The notes under the pieces were generated by a model, which saw only the letters and a program-made list of their open reading frames with translations, had not been told where the DNA came from and ran no database searches. Positions 24,644 through 32,407 of a stretch of 64,000 nt of DNA are shown here, piece after piece. The first letter of the stretch is position 1. Every line of letters starts with the position of its first letter. The position numbers and the translations under genes were made by a program. The stretch is from an uncultured Eubacteriales bacterium (GTDB lineage Bacteria; Bacillota; Clostridia; Oscillospirales; Oscillospiraceae), in assembly GCA_949283375.1 (NCBI GenBank), contig CASDSM010000029.1:124001-188000 (forward strand). The letters are read 5' to 3'.

Positions 24644-25693
24644 TCAGCGGACGCCGAAGTGATAGACGGCGGTCTCGTGATAGGTCTCGCCGGGGCGGAG
24701 CACGGCGGAGGGGAAGTGCGGGAAGTCGGGCGAGCAGGGAAAGTGCTGGCTCTCCAGGCAGAAGGCGCTGCGGCGGCCGTACTGCGCCCCGCCTTTGCCG
24801 TTGCGCGGCGTGACCTTGTCCTCAGAGATGACAAAGTTGCCGCTGTAGAACTGGGTGCCCGGCTGGGTGGTGTAGTAGTCCATCGTGATGCCGGTGCGCG
24901 GGGACCAGGCGGAGGCGGCGGGGACCTCCAGTCCCGGCTCGTCCAGGACGATGTTCAGGTCATAGCCCCCTGCGGCGCGGAGCATCGGGTGGTCCGCGTC
25001 GATGTCCCGGCCGATCGGCTTGGGCGTACGGAAGTCAAACGGCGTACCGTCCACCGGGAGGATGCTGCCGGTGAGCAGGCTCTCTTCGTCCGCCTCGGTG
25101 AAGCGGGAGGAGTTCAGACACAGCTCGATGTCCAGGATGTCCCCGCTGTCGTGGCCGGAGAGGTTAAAGTAGGCGTGATTCGTGAGGTTGAGGATGGTGG
25201 CCTTGTCCGTCGTGGCCTGATAGTCCAGGATCAGGCGGTTGTCCTCCGTCAGGGTATAGCTGTAGCGGACGGTGAGATTGCCGGGATAGCCCTCTTCGCC
25301 GTCCGGGCTGAGGAATTCGAAGACCAGGGCGTCCCCCTCCGCGCGGCCCTCGAACACGCGCTTGCAGTAGGTGCCGTGCAGATGGTTTTCCCCCTCGTTG
25401 GGGACGAGCTGATACGTCTCCTCATCGAGGGTGAAGCGGGCCCTGCGCAGGCGGTTGGCAAACCGGCCCACCAGATTGCCGAAGAAGCAGGCGTCGTCCT
25501 CATACTCCTCTACGGTGTCGTAGCCGAGCATGATGTCCACCGGCCGGCCGTCCCGGTCGGGGACGACGACGTCGTGCAGGGAGGCGGCAAAGGAGAGCAC
25601 GGAGACGGACATCCCGTTTCCGTTGGAGAGGCGGTACTCGGTGACGTCCTGTCCGTCCCGGGTGCGGCCGAAGGGCTGGGTGGTGATGGTCAT
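24644..25693 (-). CDS. galM: galactose mutarotase (aldose 1-epimerase)
   Basis: Interconverts alpha and beta anomers of aldoses. The 349-residue product has GNLVGRFANRLRRARFTL, the substrate-binding ENHLHGT (His of the first catalytic pair), LNLTNHAYFNLSGH with the second catalytic His, and the catalytic Glu in CLESQHFPCSPDFP near the C-terminus. Size is normal. AAGAGGAGG precedes the ATG. It lies downstream of the split transketolase genes in the same direction but a terminator-like hairpin separates them. Confidence 0.95.
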   Translation of the reverse strand: MTITTQPFGRTRDGQDVTEYRLSNGNGMSVSVLSFAASLHDVVVPDRDGRPVDIMLGYDTVEEYEDDACFFGNLVGRFANRLRRARFTLDEETYQLVPNEGENHLHGTYCKRVFEGRAEGDALVFEFLSPDGEEGYPGNLTVRYSYTLTEDNRLILDYQATTDKATILNLTNHAYFNLSGHDSGDILDIELCLNSSRFTEADEESLLTGSILPVDGTPFDFRTPKPIGRDIDADHPMLRAAGGYDLNIVLDEPGLEVPAASAWSPRTGITMDYYTTQPGTQFYSGNFVISEDKVTPRNGKGGAQYGRRSAFCLESQHFPCSPDFPHFPSAVLRPGETYHETAVYHFGVR

Positions 25694-25729
25694 GAGGCAT
25701 ACCTCCTCTTGGATTCATGCAGAGAAAAG

Positions 25730-25770
25730 CGGCGGGCGCGGCAGGGTCAGACCGCTGCCCACGCCCGCCG
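25730..25770 (-). terminator. intrinsic terminator of the transketolase operon
   Basis: Minus-strand stem CGGCGGGCGTGGGCAG.../...CTGCCGCGCCCGCCG (25770 to 25730) followed by CTTTTCTC. Strong GC stem, moderate U-tract. Confidence 0.65.
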
Positions 25771-25793
25771 GTTTGCCGCGGGAAGTGAGAGGG

Positions 25794-26726
25794 TTAGAAG
25801 GACTTGGCGACCTCAACGATGTGCTCCGCGCTCAGGCCGAACTGCTTGAGCAGGGCGGCGGCGGGGCCGGAGTGGCCGAACTCGTCGTTTACGCCGATGC
25901 GGCGGACGGGGGTGGGCAGCTTCTCAGCCAGCAGGCCGCAGACCGCCTCGCCCAGGCCGCCGATGACGGAGTGCTCCTCGGCGGTGATGATCTTGCCGCA
26001 GTCCTTCGCCGCCTGGAGGACCAGCGCCTCGTCCAGCGGCTTGATGGTGCAGATGTTGATCACGCGGGCGGAGATGCCGTCCGCGGCGAGCGCCTTGGCC
26101 GCCTCGATCGCCTCAGCGACCATAATGCCGGTGGCGATGATGGCCACGTCGGAGCCATCGCAGACCACCTCGCCCTTGCCGATCTCAAACTGATAGTCCT
26201 CGCTGTGGAAGACGGGGCAGGCTGCGCGGCCGAAGCGCATGTAGACCGGGCCGACATGCTCGTAGGCCGCCTTGACGCAGGCGCGGGCCTCCACGTCGTC
26301 CGAGGGGCTCATGACCACCATGCCGGGGATGGTGCGCATGAGGGCGAAGTCCTCGCAGCACTGGTGGGACGCGCCGTCCTCGCCGACGGAGATGCCGCCG
26401 TGAGTCGCGCCGATCTTGACGTTCAGGTGGGGATAGCCGATGCTGTTGCGCACCTGCTCAAAGGCGCGCCCGGCGGCGAACATGGCGAAGGAGGAGGCGA
26501 AGGGGACCAGCCCGGTGGTGGCCATGCCGGCGGCGACGCAGATCAGGTTGCACTCGGCGATGCCGCAGTCGATGTGGCGCTCGGGGAAGGCCTTCTGGAA
26601 GGTGCCGGTCTTGGTGGCGCCGGCGAGGTCGGCGTCCAGCACGACCAGGTCGGGATGCTCCGCGCCCAGCGCCTTGAGCGCGTTGCCGTAGCTCTCACGG
26701 GTCGCGATTTTCTTCACGTCTGCCAT
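25794..26726 (-). CDS. transketolase, C-terminal subunit
   Basis: Second half of a split transketolase: 310 residues with the pyrimidine-binding domain (ESYGNALKALGAEHPDLVVL; HIDCGIAECNLICVAAGMA, with the catalytic Glu in CGIAE) and the C-terminal domain (ADGISARVINICTIKPLDEA). It works with the N-terminal subunit encoded one nucleotide upstream to move two-carbon ketol units in the pentose phosphate pathway. Both genes are intact, so this is the natural split form common in Clostridia, not a broken gene. Confidence 0.95.
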   Translation of the reverse strand: MADVKKIATRESYGNALKALGAEHPDLVVLDADLAGATKTGTFQKAFPERHIDCGIAECNLICVAAGMATTGLVPFASSFAMFAAGRAFEQVRNSIGYPHLNVKIGATHGGISVGEDGASHQCCEDFALMRTIPGMVVMSPSDDVEARACVKAAYEHVGPVYMRFGRAACPVFHSEDYQFEIGKGEVVCDGSDVAIIATGIMVAEAIEAAKALAADGISARVINICTIKPLDEALVLQAAKDCGKIITAEEHSVIGGLGEAVCGLLAEKLPTPVRRIGVNDEFGHSGPAAALLKQFGLSAEHIVEVAKSF

Positions 26727-26727
26727 T

Positions 26728-27573
26728 TCAGTTCGCCTCCAGTTCTGCCAGCTGAGCGTTCAGCTCGTCCATTGCGATCTTATACTCCTCGTCGTTGGGG
26801 GCCTTGCCGTGCCAGCCGGCCTTGTCCTCCATGTAGCTCACGCCCTTGCCCTTGGTGGTCTTCATCACAATGGCGAAGGGCTTGCCCTTGGTCGCGCGGG
26901 CCAGGGTCATGGCCGCCTCGATCTGGTCAAAGTCGTGCCCGTCGATCTCCGCGACCGCGTAGCCGAAGGCGCGCAGCTTCTCGGGGATGGGATAGGGGCT
27001 CATGACGTCGGACACCTTGCCGTCGATCTGCAGGCCGTTGTTGTCGATGACGACGCAGAGGTTGTCCAGATGGTAGTGCGCGCCGAACATCAGCGCCTCC
27101 CAGACCTGGCCCTCCTGGATCTCGCCGTCGCCGAGCAGGGTGTAGACGCGGTAGTCCTTGCCCTGGAGCTTGGCACCCTTGGCCATGCCGGCGGCCACGG
27201 AGATGCCCTGGCCGAGCGAGCCGGTGGACATGTCCACGCCGGGGACGGTGTTCATATTGGGGTGGCCCTGGAGGTAGCTGTCAATGTGCCGCAGCGTCGG
27301 CAGGTCCTCCACCGGGAAGAAGCCGCGCAGCGCCAGCGCGGAGTACAGGCCGGGCGCCGTGTGACCCTTGGAGAGGACAAAGCGGTCGCGCCCGTCCGCC
27401 TTGGGGTCGGCGGGGTCGACGTTGAGCTCCTTGAAATACAGATAGGTAAACAGGTCGGCGGCGGAGAGACTGCCTCCGGGATGTCCGGCCTTGGCGCCGT
27501 GGGTGGCGGTGACGATGCCCATGCGCACCTTGCAGGCGGTGATGGCGAGCTGCTTTTTCTCAGCTGCGGTCAT
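26728..27573 (-). CDS. transketolase, N-terminal subunit
   Basis: Thiamine-diphosphate-binding half, 281 residues. ATHGAKAGHPGGSLSAADLF, RFVLSKGHTAPGLYSAL, and the TPP motif GDGEIQEGQVWEA...NN (NLCVVIDNNGLQIDG) are all present. The ATG at 27573 is chosen: AAGGAG lies 12 nt upstream and the open frame beyond it runs through the promoter and repeats. The gene pair is driven from a strong promoter at 27667-27695. Confidence 0.95.
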   Translation of the reverse strand: MTAAEKKQLAITACKVRMGIVTATHGAKAGHPGGSLSAADLFTYLYFKELNVDPADPKADGRDRFVLSKGHTAPGLYSALALRGFFPVEDLPTLRHIDSYLQGHPNMNTVPGVDMSTGSLGQGISVAAGMAKGAKLQGKDYRVYTLLGDGEIQEGQVWEALMFGAHYHLDNLCVVIDNNGLQIDGKVSDVMSPYPIPEKLRAFGYAVAEIDGHDFDQIEAAMTLARATKGKPFAIVMKTTKGKGVSYMEDKAGWHGKAPNDEEYKIAMDELNAQLAELEAN

Positions 27574-27605
27574 GGTTTGCTCACGCTCCTTAGTCACAGT
27601 ACATT

Positions 27606-27638
27606 TTTGTTCGTTTTGGTCGGTATTTGTTCGTTTTG
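27606..27638 (-). repeat. two 13-bp direct repeats in the transketolase leader
   Basis: TTTGTTCGTTTTG occurs at 27606-27618 and 27626-27638 (plus-strand reading), start-to-start 20 bp, about two helical turns. They sit between the -10 element and the start codon. The TTCG-containing pattern is reminiscent of DeoR-family operators. Operator function is inferred from placement. Confidence 0.6.
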
Positions 27639-27666
27639 TGGACGTAACACCGGATTTGCTAGTCAT

Positions 27667-27695
27667 ATTATACACATAGTGCGGCGGACGTGCAA
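27667..27695 (-). promoter_or_regulatory. promoter of the split transketolase operon
   Basis: Minus-strand TTGCAC (27690-27695), 17-nt spacer, perfect TATAAT (27667-27672). The leader to the start codon is about 90 nt and carries the two direct repeats. Confidence 0.85.
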
Positions 27696-27785
27696 GGGTT
27701 ATTTGCATGTGGGCACAAAGAAAACGAAGCGTCTGAACATCATTCGCTCATTTTGCCGCCGTGCCCCGCCGCAGAGCGGACAGAG

Positions 27786-27853
27786 CGCCCCCGGAGAGGC
27801 GCGCACTGCTCCGGGGGCGTCACGGTTTTTCGCTTTTTGGCAGTCTCAGGGGA
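27786..27853. repeat. hairpin plus partial copy of the dispersed repeat
   Basis: An 11-bp perfect stem CGCCCCCGGAG/CTCCGGGGGCG (27786-27796, 27809-27819) is followed by CACGGTTTTTCGCTTTTTGG and CAGTCTCAGGGGAG (to 27853). The latter resembles the terminal segment of copy A (GTGGTTTTTCGACAGTCTC then GGGGGAG). It lies in the gap downstream of the MerR-RDD gene and may serve as its transcript end, although the T-run is on the plus strand. Confidence 0.45.
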
Positions 27854-27859
27854 GCGGTC

Positions 27860-29317
27860 TCAGCCGCCGTCCCGGGTGACGGAAAAGAAGATGGAGAAGG
27901 AGCAGTCGTCCCCTTCCGGCATCAGGTCGATGGTCTCGCTGGAGAGGGAGGTCTCCAGATAGCCGGAATGGACCACCTCGCACGCCAGGGTGAGGCCTCC
28001 GGCGTCGCAGTGAAAGCTCTGAACGGGCTGGACCCGCAGCAGCGCCTCCAGCTCCTCCCGCCCGGCGGAGAAAGGGGAGAGCGCCGGCTCAGCGCCGCCG
28101 AGGGCGAGGGCGGCGAGATACATCTGATTCTGATAGGCGGCGCTGGAGATGGGCAGCTCGCCGCCCGTGATCTCCTGATGGAAGGAGACCCGGACGACCG
28201 CCCCATCTTCCTCGATGATCTCAAAGTCGGGCGCGGGCTCGGAGAGGTAGATGTAGAACGCGCCGTTCTCCCCCTGTTCCGGCAGGTCCCAGCTGCCGGT
28301 CTCGTCCAGGAGGTCGGACCCGCTGCCGAGGAGAAAGGTGGTCAGGCGGTTGTAGTTCTCGCAGAACTCTGCCGCCGTGAGATCGCCCCGGTGCATCGGG
28401 GTGAGGGCTGCGCCCACTGCGAGCGTCAGCGCGGCCAGCAGAGCGGATACAGTGGCCGCTGAGAGCAGGCCGGCGCGCAGATGACTCTCCTGCGGCAGGG
28501 CGAGGGAGGAGCCCTCCTCCCAGGGGAGTTCCTCTCCAGCCTCGCAGGCGCGGTAGCTCCGCCACAGACGCCAGAGATCTGCGAGAGGGAGGTTCAGCCC
28601 GAGCCCGAACAGGAGGACCCGCCAGGTCCGGCGCAGGGCGGCGGAATAGGTCAGGCGCCGGTCCTCCCCGTCGAGCACGCGCAGACCCGCCGCCCACTTG
28701 CCCGGCGTCGCGCCGAACAGGGTGAGCGCCGCCGGCTCCAGCGCCAGGGGGAGCAGCAGGGAGGCGGCGATGTCGGCCAGCGCCCCCGGCGTGTCCGTCC
28801 CGGCAGGGTTGATGTGACAGACGAGGATCAAAAAGAGCAGCCAGATCGTCTGCCAGAGCAGTCCGTCCAGCACGCGGGCGAGCAGCCTCCGCCAGGGCGC
28901 GCGCACGGCGGGGACGGCGTCCGCCTCGGGCGGCTCCGGCCGGGACGCGGGGCCGGAGCGGAGGGAGTCGAGGTACTTCTGCGCGTCCAGCGTCTCCCAG
29001 TTCGCCCCGTCCCCGCAGATCTCCCGGCAGACCCGCTGTGCGCTGTCGAGCTCGTCGCGCTGGGCATCCAGGGCGGCCATGCGGCGGGCCAGGGCGGGGG
29101 TCAGCTCCTCCTCGCCCGCCGCCAGGGCGCGCAGCTCTTCCAGCGAGAGACCGAGGGCGCGCAGCAGGAGGACGCGCCGCAGCGCCTCTACCTCCTGCGC
29201 GCTGTAATCCCGATAGCCGTTCTCCCCGCGCGCAGGGGAGAGCAGCCCCTCCCGCTCATAGAAACGGATGTTGGCCCGCGTCATGCCTGTCAGGGCCTCC
29301 ACTTCCTTGATTGTCAT
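27860..29317 (-). CDS. MerR-family regulator fused to an RDD membrane domain
   Basis: A 485-residue fusion. Residues 1-70 are a MerR winged helix (TIKEVEALTGMTRANIRFYE, REGLLSPARGENGYRDYS). Residues about 70-110 form the dimer helix. Residues about 140-260 are an RDD-type membrane module with ARVLDG at its start and the motif FGATPGKWAAGLRVLDGEDR. A further membrane helix lies near 300-320 and a C-terminal domain of about 160 residues probably faces outside. The start at 29317 follows GGGGAGGGAT; upstream open sequence holds the promoter. A DNA-binding domain tethered to the membrane suggests an envelope-sensing one-component regulator. Target genes are unknown; its own promoter has a MerR-like 19-nt spacer. 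Confidence 0.88.
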   Translation of the reverse strand: MTIKEVEALTGMTRANIRFYEREGLLSPARGENGYRDYSAQEVEALRRVLLLRALGLSLEELRALAAGEEELTPALARRMAALDAQRDELDSAQRVCREICGDGANWETLDAQKYLDSLRSGPASRPEPPEADAVPAVRAPWRRLLARVLDGLLWQTIWLLFLILVCHINPAGTDTPGALADIAASLLLPLALEPAALTLFGATPGKWAAGLRVLDGEDRRLTYSAALRRTWRVLLFGLGLNLPLADLWRLWRSYRACEAGEELPWEEGSSLALPQESHLRAGLLSAATVSALLAALTLAVGAALTPMHRGDLTAAEFCENYNRLTTFLLGSGSDLLDETGSWDLPEQGENGAFYIYLSEPAPDFEIIEEDGAVVRVSFHQEITGGELPISSAAYQNQMYLAALALGGAEPALSPFSAGREELEALLRVQPVQSFHCDAGGLTLACEVVHSGYLETSLSSETIDLMPEGDDCSFSIFFSVTRDGG

Positions 29318-29351
29318 GGGATATCCCTCCCCGTTCGTTCTTCCTGAGGTC

Positions 29352-29382
29352 AGTATAAGGGGTGAAGTGGGTTGACAGTCAA
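29352..29382 (-). promoter_or_regulatory. MerR-type promoter with 19-nt spacer
   Basis: Minus-strand TTGACT (29377-29382) and TATACT (29352-29357) are separated by 19 nt, the over-long spacing typical of promoters twisted open by MerR proteins. TTGAC-T-GTCAA around the -35 is palindromic. It is 34 nt upstream of the MerR-RDD start, implying autoregulation. Confidence 0.7.
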
Positions 29383-29658
29383 GCCCTTTTTTCACGAAAA
29401 CGCCGTTTCTTCCGCCGGCAGGGGGCGGGCGCGTCCGGCCCGGAGGAGGGGGGCGGCGGCGCAGGTTTCATAAAAAACGGCCTCATTTTTAAGAAATTCT
29501 TTAGACTCTATTCATGGATTTTATCATTTGACTGTACTATAATGCTCTTACGCCGCACGGGGACGGGGCTCGTCCGGTCTCCGCGCATCGGGCGGGGCGC
29601 AGAGCGCGCCGCATGGTCAGAAGATAAAACACCCGATCATTTCAAAAGAGAGGTGCTC
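29383..29658. other. intergenic region before the PAP2 gene
   Basis: No gene seen. It includes an AT-rich stretch (29465-29545) unlike its GC-rich surroundings, ending in a perfect plus-strand TATAAT at 29538-29543, about 120 nt before the PAP2 start. A -35 hexamer at normal distance is poor (TGGATT); TTGACT lies only 4 nt before the TATAAT and cannot serve as -35 for it. Confidence 0.45.
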
Positions 29659-30330
29659 ATGATGAAACGCGCTGCGAATTGGGCTTCCAGGTATTCGCAC
29701 GCCTGGGTGCTCCTGTATTTCTTCCTCTATCTCCCGTGGTTTGGCTGGCTGGAGAGCCGCGACCCGTCCCATTGCACCATCGTTCAGCTCCGGCTGGACG
29801 ACTACATCCCGTTCTGCGAGTATTTCGTCGTCCCCTATCTGCTGTGGTTCTTCTATATGGCGGGCGGCATTGCCTATCTGCTGCTCACCCAGCCGAGGGA
29901 GCGCTTTTACCGCTTTGCGGCGGTGCTCTTCGGCGGCATGACGGTCTGCCTGGTGCTCTATACCTTCTTCCACACCGGGCTGGATCTCCGCCCGGCCATC
30001 GACCCGGACAAAAACATCTTCACCTGGATGGTCTCCCAGGTCTGGGCGGTGGACACCAGCACGAATGTCTGCCCCAGCATCCACTGCTTTGCCACCCTGA
30101 CCCTCCAGGCCGGGCTCAAGCGCGCCGGGCTGGACCGCCGGCGTCCAGCGGTGTACGCCGCCTGCGGCGTACTGTCGGTGCTGATCGTCCTGTCCACCGT
30201 ACTGCTCAAGCAGCACTCAGTGCTCGACGTGGTCTGCGCCTTCCTGCTCGCGAGCGTGATGCATCGGATGATCTACCGCTCCGGCCCGGTCTACATCCCC
30301 CGCACCCGCCTGCGACTGAACCGCGGGTAA
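29659..30330 (+). CDS. PAP2-superfamily membrane phosphatase/phosphotransferase
   Basis: A 223-residue membrane protein with about five hydrophobic segments. The active-site pieces of the PAP2 superfamily are visible in the second half: CPSIHC (equivalent of PSGH, about residue 143) and LKQHSVLDV (His and Asp of the third motif, about residue 185). This subgroup, related to Aur1/inositol phosphotransferase-type PAP2 proteins, may act on phospholipids or undecaprenyl phosphates; the substrate is not determinable here. Adjacent ATGs at 29659 and 29662 share the AGAGAGGTG ribosome site. It ends just before a strong terminator. Confidence 0.86.
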   Translation: MMKRAANWASRYSHAWVLLYFFLYLPWFGWLESRDPSHCTIVQLRLDDYIPFCEYFVVPYLLWFFYMAGGIAYLLLTQPRERFYRFAAVLFGGMTVCLVLYTFFHTGLDLRPAIDPDKNIFTWMVSQVWAVDTSTNVCPSIHCFATLTLQAGLKRAGLDRRRPAVYAACGVLSVLIVLSTVLLKQHSVLDVVCAFLLASVMHRMIYRSGPVYIPRTRLRLNRG

Positions 30331-30346
30331 GGAAATACAGTCAGAC

Positions 30347-30383
30347 AAAAAGCCTTCCTCACGGAAACGAGGAAGGCTTTTTT
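30347..30383. terminator. bidirectional intrinsic terminator
   Basis: AAAAAGCCTTCCTC (30347-30360) and GAGGAAGGCTTTTTT (30369-30383) with an 8-nt loop, between the convergent PAP2 and cation transporter genes. Confidence 0.93.
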
Positions 30384-30406
30384 GCAGCTTTGGCGTGCTT
30401 CGCGCG

Positions 30407-31312
30407 TCAGACGCCGTCCTGACGGGCAGGGTTCACATGCACCATGCAGTGCTTCACGGCGGGGAACTGGCGCTCGATCCCGTCGTGGACCCGCTGGGCG
30501 ATCTCGTGGGCGGCGACGAGGGAGAGCGCGCCGTCGGCGGCGATCTCCACATCGACGTAGATCTTTGCGCCGAACTGCCGCGTCTTGAGCAGGTCGAGGC
30601 CGAGCACGCCGGGCTGGTGGAGGATGCAGGTGCGCATTTCCTCCTCCAGGGCGGGGTCGGCGGCGCGGTCGGTGAGCTGGGCGATCGCCTCGCGAAAGAT
30701 GTTCACCGCCGCGCGGAGGATAAAGAGGCAGATGACCAGACTCGCCACCGGGTCGAGCACCGGGTAGCCCAGCCGCGCCCCGGCGATGCCGATCAGCCCG
30801 CCGAGAGAGGAGAGGGCGTCCGAGCGGTGGTCCCAGGCGACTGCCATGAGAGAGGTGGAATTGCTCCTGCGCGCGGCGCGGCGGGTATAGTGATACATCC
30901 CCTCCTTCACGGCGATGGAGGCCGCCGCCGCCCAGAGGGCCAGCTGGCCGGGCACGGCGAGCGTCCCCTCCTGCGCGGCGCGGATGCTCTGGATGCCCGC
31001 CCAGCCGAGGGCGCAGCCGGTCACGGCGACGAGGGCGGCGAGGAGAATGGCGACAACGCACTCCAGCCGCTCATGGCCGTACTCATGGTCCTCGTCCGCC
31101 GCACGGCCGGAGAGCTTGAGGCCGACCATCACCATCAGGGTGGAGAAGATGTCGGAGATGGAGTTCACCGCGTCTGAGATCATCGCGGCCGAGTGGCCGA
31201 GCAGGCCGGCCGTCAGCTTGCCCGCCGAGAGCAGCAGGTTGACGGCGACCGTCTGCCGTGCCACGCGCATGGACAGGGCGTAGTTTTCCGCTTCGGTGTT
31301 CTCTCTGGGCAT
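30407..31312 (-). CDS. cation diffusion facilitator family transporter
   Basis: Proton-coupled exporter of divalent metals (Zn, Co, Ni, Mn or Fe, depending on subgroup). The 301-residue product has six predicted membrane helices in the first 210 residues, the metal-site motifs SDAVNSISD (helix 2, Asp residues), the conserved HEYGHERLE loop and DHRSDALSS (helix 5, HxxxD), and a cytoplasmic C-terminal domain with a final HxxxH-like HCMVHV strand. It is preceded by a transcribed leader with an intrinsic terminator, suggesting metal-dependent attenuation. Confidence 0.93.
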   Translation of the reverse strand: MPRENTEAENYALSMRVARQTVAVNLLLSAGKLTAGLLGHSAAMISDAVNSISDIFSTLMVMVGLKLSGRAADEDHEYGHERLECVVAILLAALVAVTGCALGWAGIQSIRAAQEGTLAVPGQLALWAAAASIAVKEGMYHYTRRAARRSNSTSLMAVAWDHRSDALSSLGGLIGIAGARLGYPVLDPVASLVICLFILRAAVNIFREAIAQLTDRAADPALEEEMRTCILHQPGVLGLDLLKTRQFGAKIYVDVEIAADGALSLVAAHEIAQRVHDGIERQFPAVKHCMVHVNPARQDGV

Positions 31313-31353
31313 ATCGGTTCCTCCCTGCGGCGGCAGACGGGGCGGACGGGTAG

Positions 31354-31455
31354 AAAAACATCCGCGGGACGTCTCACTGTCCCGCGGATGGAGTGTTTCC
31401 GCTGCCGTTTGGCCCGGCTTTCGCCTGATCAGTCTGCCGATGAGTCAAATCGTTT
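31354..31455 (-). promoter_or_regulatory. candidate metal-responsive leader with intrinsic terminator (NiCo-like riboswitch?)
   Basis: Between the promoter and the cation transporter gene the minus-strand leader ends in the perfect stem CATCCGCGGGAC/GTCCCGCGGATG followed by TTTTT (31354-31390). Upstream in the leader are two GGCAG elements (31434-31438, 31402-31406), a GGC-GAAA-GCC hairpin and GCGGA...TCCGC, which overlaps and could compete with the terminator. GGGACAG forms part of the terminator region (31377-31383). Repeated GGCAG/GGGACAG elements before a cation diffusion facilitator recall the NiCo (czcD) riboswitch class; I cannot confirm the fold without a covariance search. Confidence 0.5.
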
Positions 31456-31460
31456 TGGAT

Positions 31461-31490
31461 ACTTTATCATGATGCAAGGGCCATAGTCAA
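31461..31490 (-). promoter_or_regulatory. promoter of the cation transporter leader
   Basis: Minus-strand TTGACT (31485-31490), 18-nt spacer, TAAAGT (31461-31466). The start point would be near 31453, just before the leader described above. Confidence 0.6.
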
Positions 31491-31520
31491 GGCTAACCGG
31501 AGGGGAAAATCTGACAGAAT

Positions 31521-32213
31521 TTACGATTTCCCGTCCCGGTGGCGGCGAAAGCGCGCCACCAGCTCCGCCTCAATGCGGTCGCCGTATTTCAGCCCGAGGT
31601 AGAACAGCACGGCCAGCACGAGGGCCGCGGGCAAAATCGCCCAGGGCGGGACAGAGAAGGCGCTTCCCCCGAGGGCACAGGCGGCCAGCAGGCCCCAGGG
31701 ACGGGTACACAGGGCGATGATGGCAAAGCGGCGGAAGGGGATGTCGGTCAGCCCCGCGAGGATGCACAGCAGGTCATCCGGGAAGAAGGGGAAGAGGAAG
31801 GTGAGCACGAGGAAGGTGTCCCGCTTGCGCTCGATGAGGTCGAGATAGCGGTCGGAGAGCTTCTCCGAGACGAACCGCTGTGCAAACGACTGGCCAAAGA
31901 ACCGCGCCAGGGCGAAGACGATGCAGCTGCCCGCGCTCACGGCGAGGGCGGTGAGCACAAAGCTCATCAGGGTGCCGAAGAGCAGCCCGCCCGCCACGGC
32001 AGTGACGTTGCTCGGGATGGGCGCGAGGACCACCGAGAGGAGCTGGAGCAGGAAGAAGGCCGCCTCCCCCCAGGGGGAGAACTGGTCCACCCAGTCGCGG
32101 ATGGACTCGGCGCTGTAGCCTGCGGCGAAGACCTGCGTGCGCAGGAAATAGAACACGGCCCCGCCTGCCAGCAGCAGCGGGATCAGCCAGAGCAGTCTTG
32201 TCTTTTTCTCCAT
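31521..32213 (-). CDS. TVP38/TMEM64 family membrane protein
   Basis: A 230-residue membrane protein of the DedA-related VTT family. The family core is visible: APIPSNVTAVAGGLLFGTLM (re-entrant region), GSCIVFALARFFGQ, and FPFFPDDLLCILAGLTDIPF followed by three more hydrophobic stretches. Members probably move or flip lipids or carry ions; the exact role here is unknown. The ATG at 32213 has GAGGTGG 7 nt upstream; open sequence beyond it to 32360 is promoter DNA. Confidence 0.9.
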   Translation of the reverse strand: MEKKTRLLWLIPLLLAGGAVFYFLRTQVFAAGYSAESIRDWVDQFSPWGEAAFFLLQLLSVVLAPIPSNVTAVAGGLLFGTLMSFVLTALAVSAGSCIVFALARFFGQSFAQRFVSEKLSDRYLDLIERKRDTFLVLTFLFPFFPDDLLCILAGLTDIPFRRFAIIALCTRPWGLLAACALGGSAFSVPPWAILPAALVLAVLFYLGLKYGDRIEAELVARFRRHRDGKS

Positions 32214-32350
32214 CGGAAACCACCTCTTCCATAATGGCAACAGGATACCATCTTTTGCGAAAAAAGGCGATAAAGAAATTATAAAAATTCTATGAAATTT
32301 GCCCCTGCCGCACGCCGGAGCCCCGGGTGGTTTTTTCCCCTGCGGTATGG

Positions 32351-32356
32351 TACAAT
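32351..32356 (+). promoter_or_regulatory. extended -10 promoter of polA operon
   Basis: TATGGTACAAT ends at 32356, an extended -10 (TGn-TACAAT) about 50 nt before the polA start; the same TGGTACAAT occurs at 932-940. The -35 region is a poor match. The 194-nt gap to the divergent TVP38 gene also holds an AT-rich patch near 32255-32300. Confidence 0.55.
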
Positions 32357-32407
32357 ACATTCTGTGAAAATCTGCCGCGCCGCCGCGGCGGGAAGTGGGG
32401 AGACGCG

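Noticed and set aside
25794..27573. Transketolase gene broken by a frameshift
   Set aside because: Both halves have proper starts, ribosome sites and full domain ends; the split two-gene form is normal in Clostridia.
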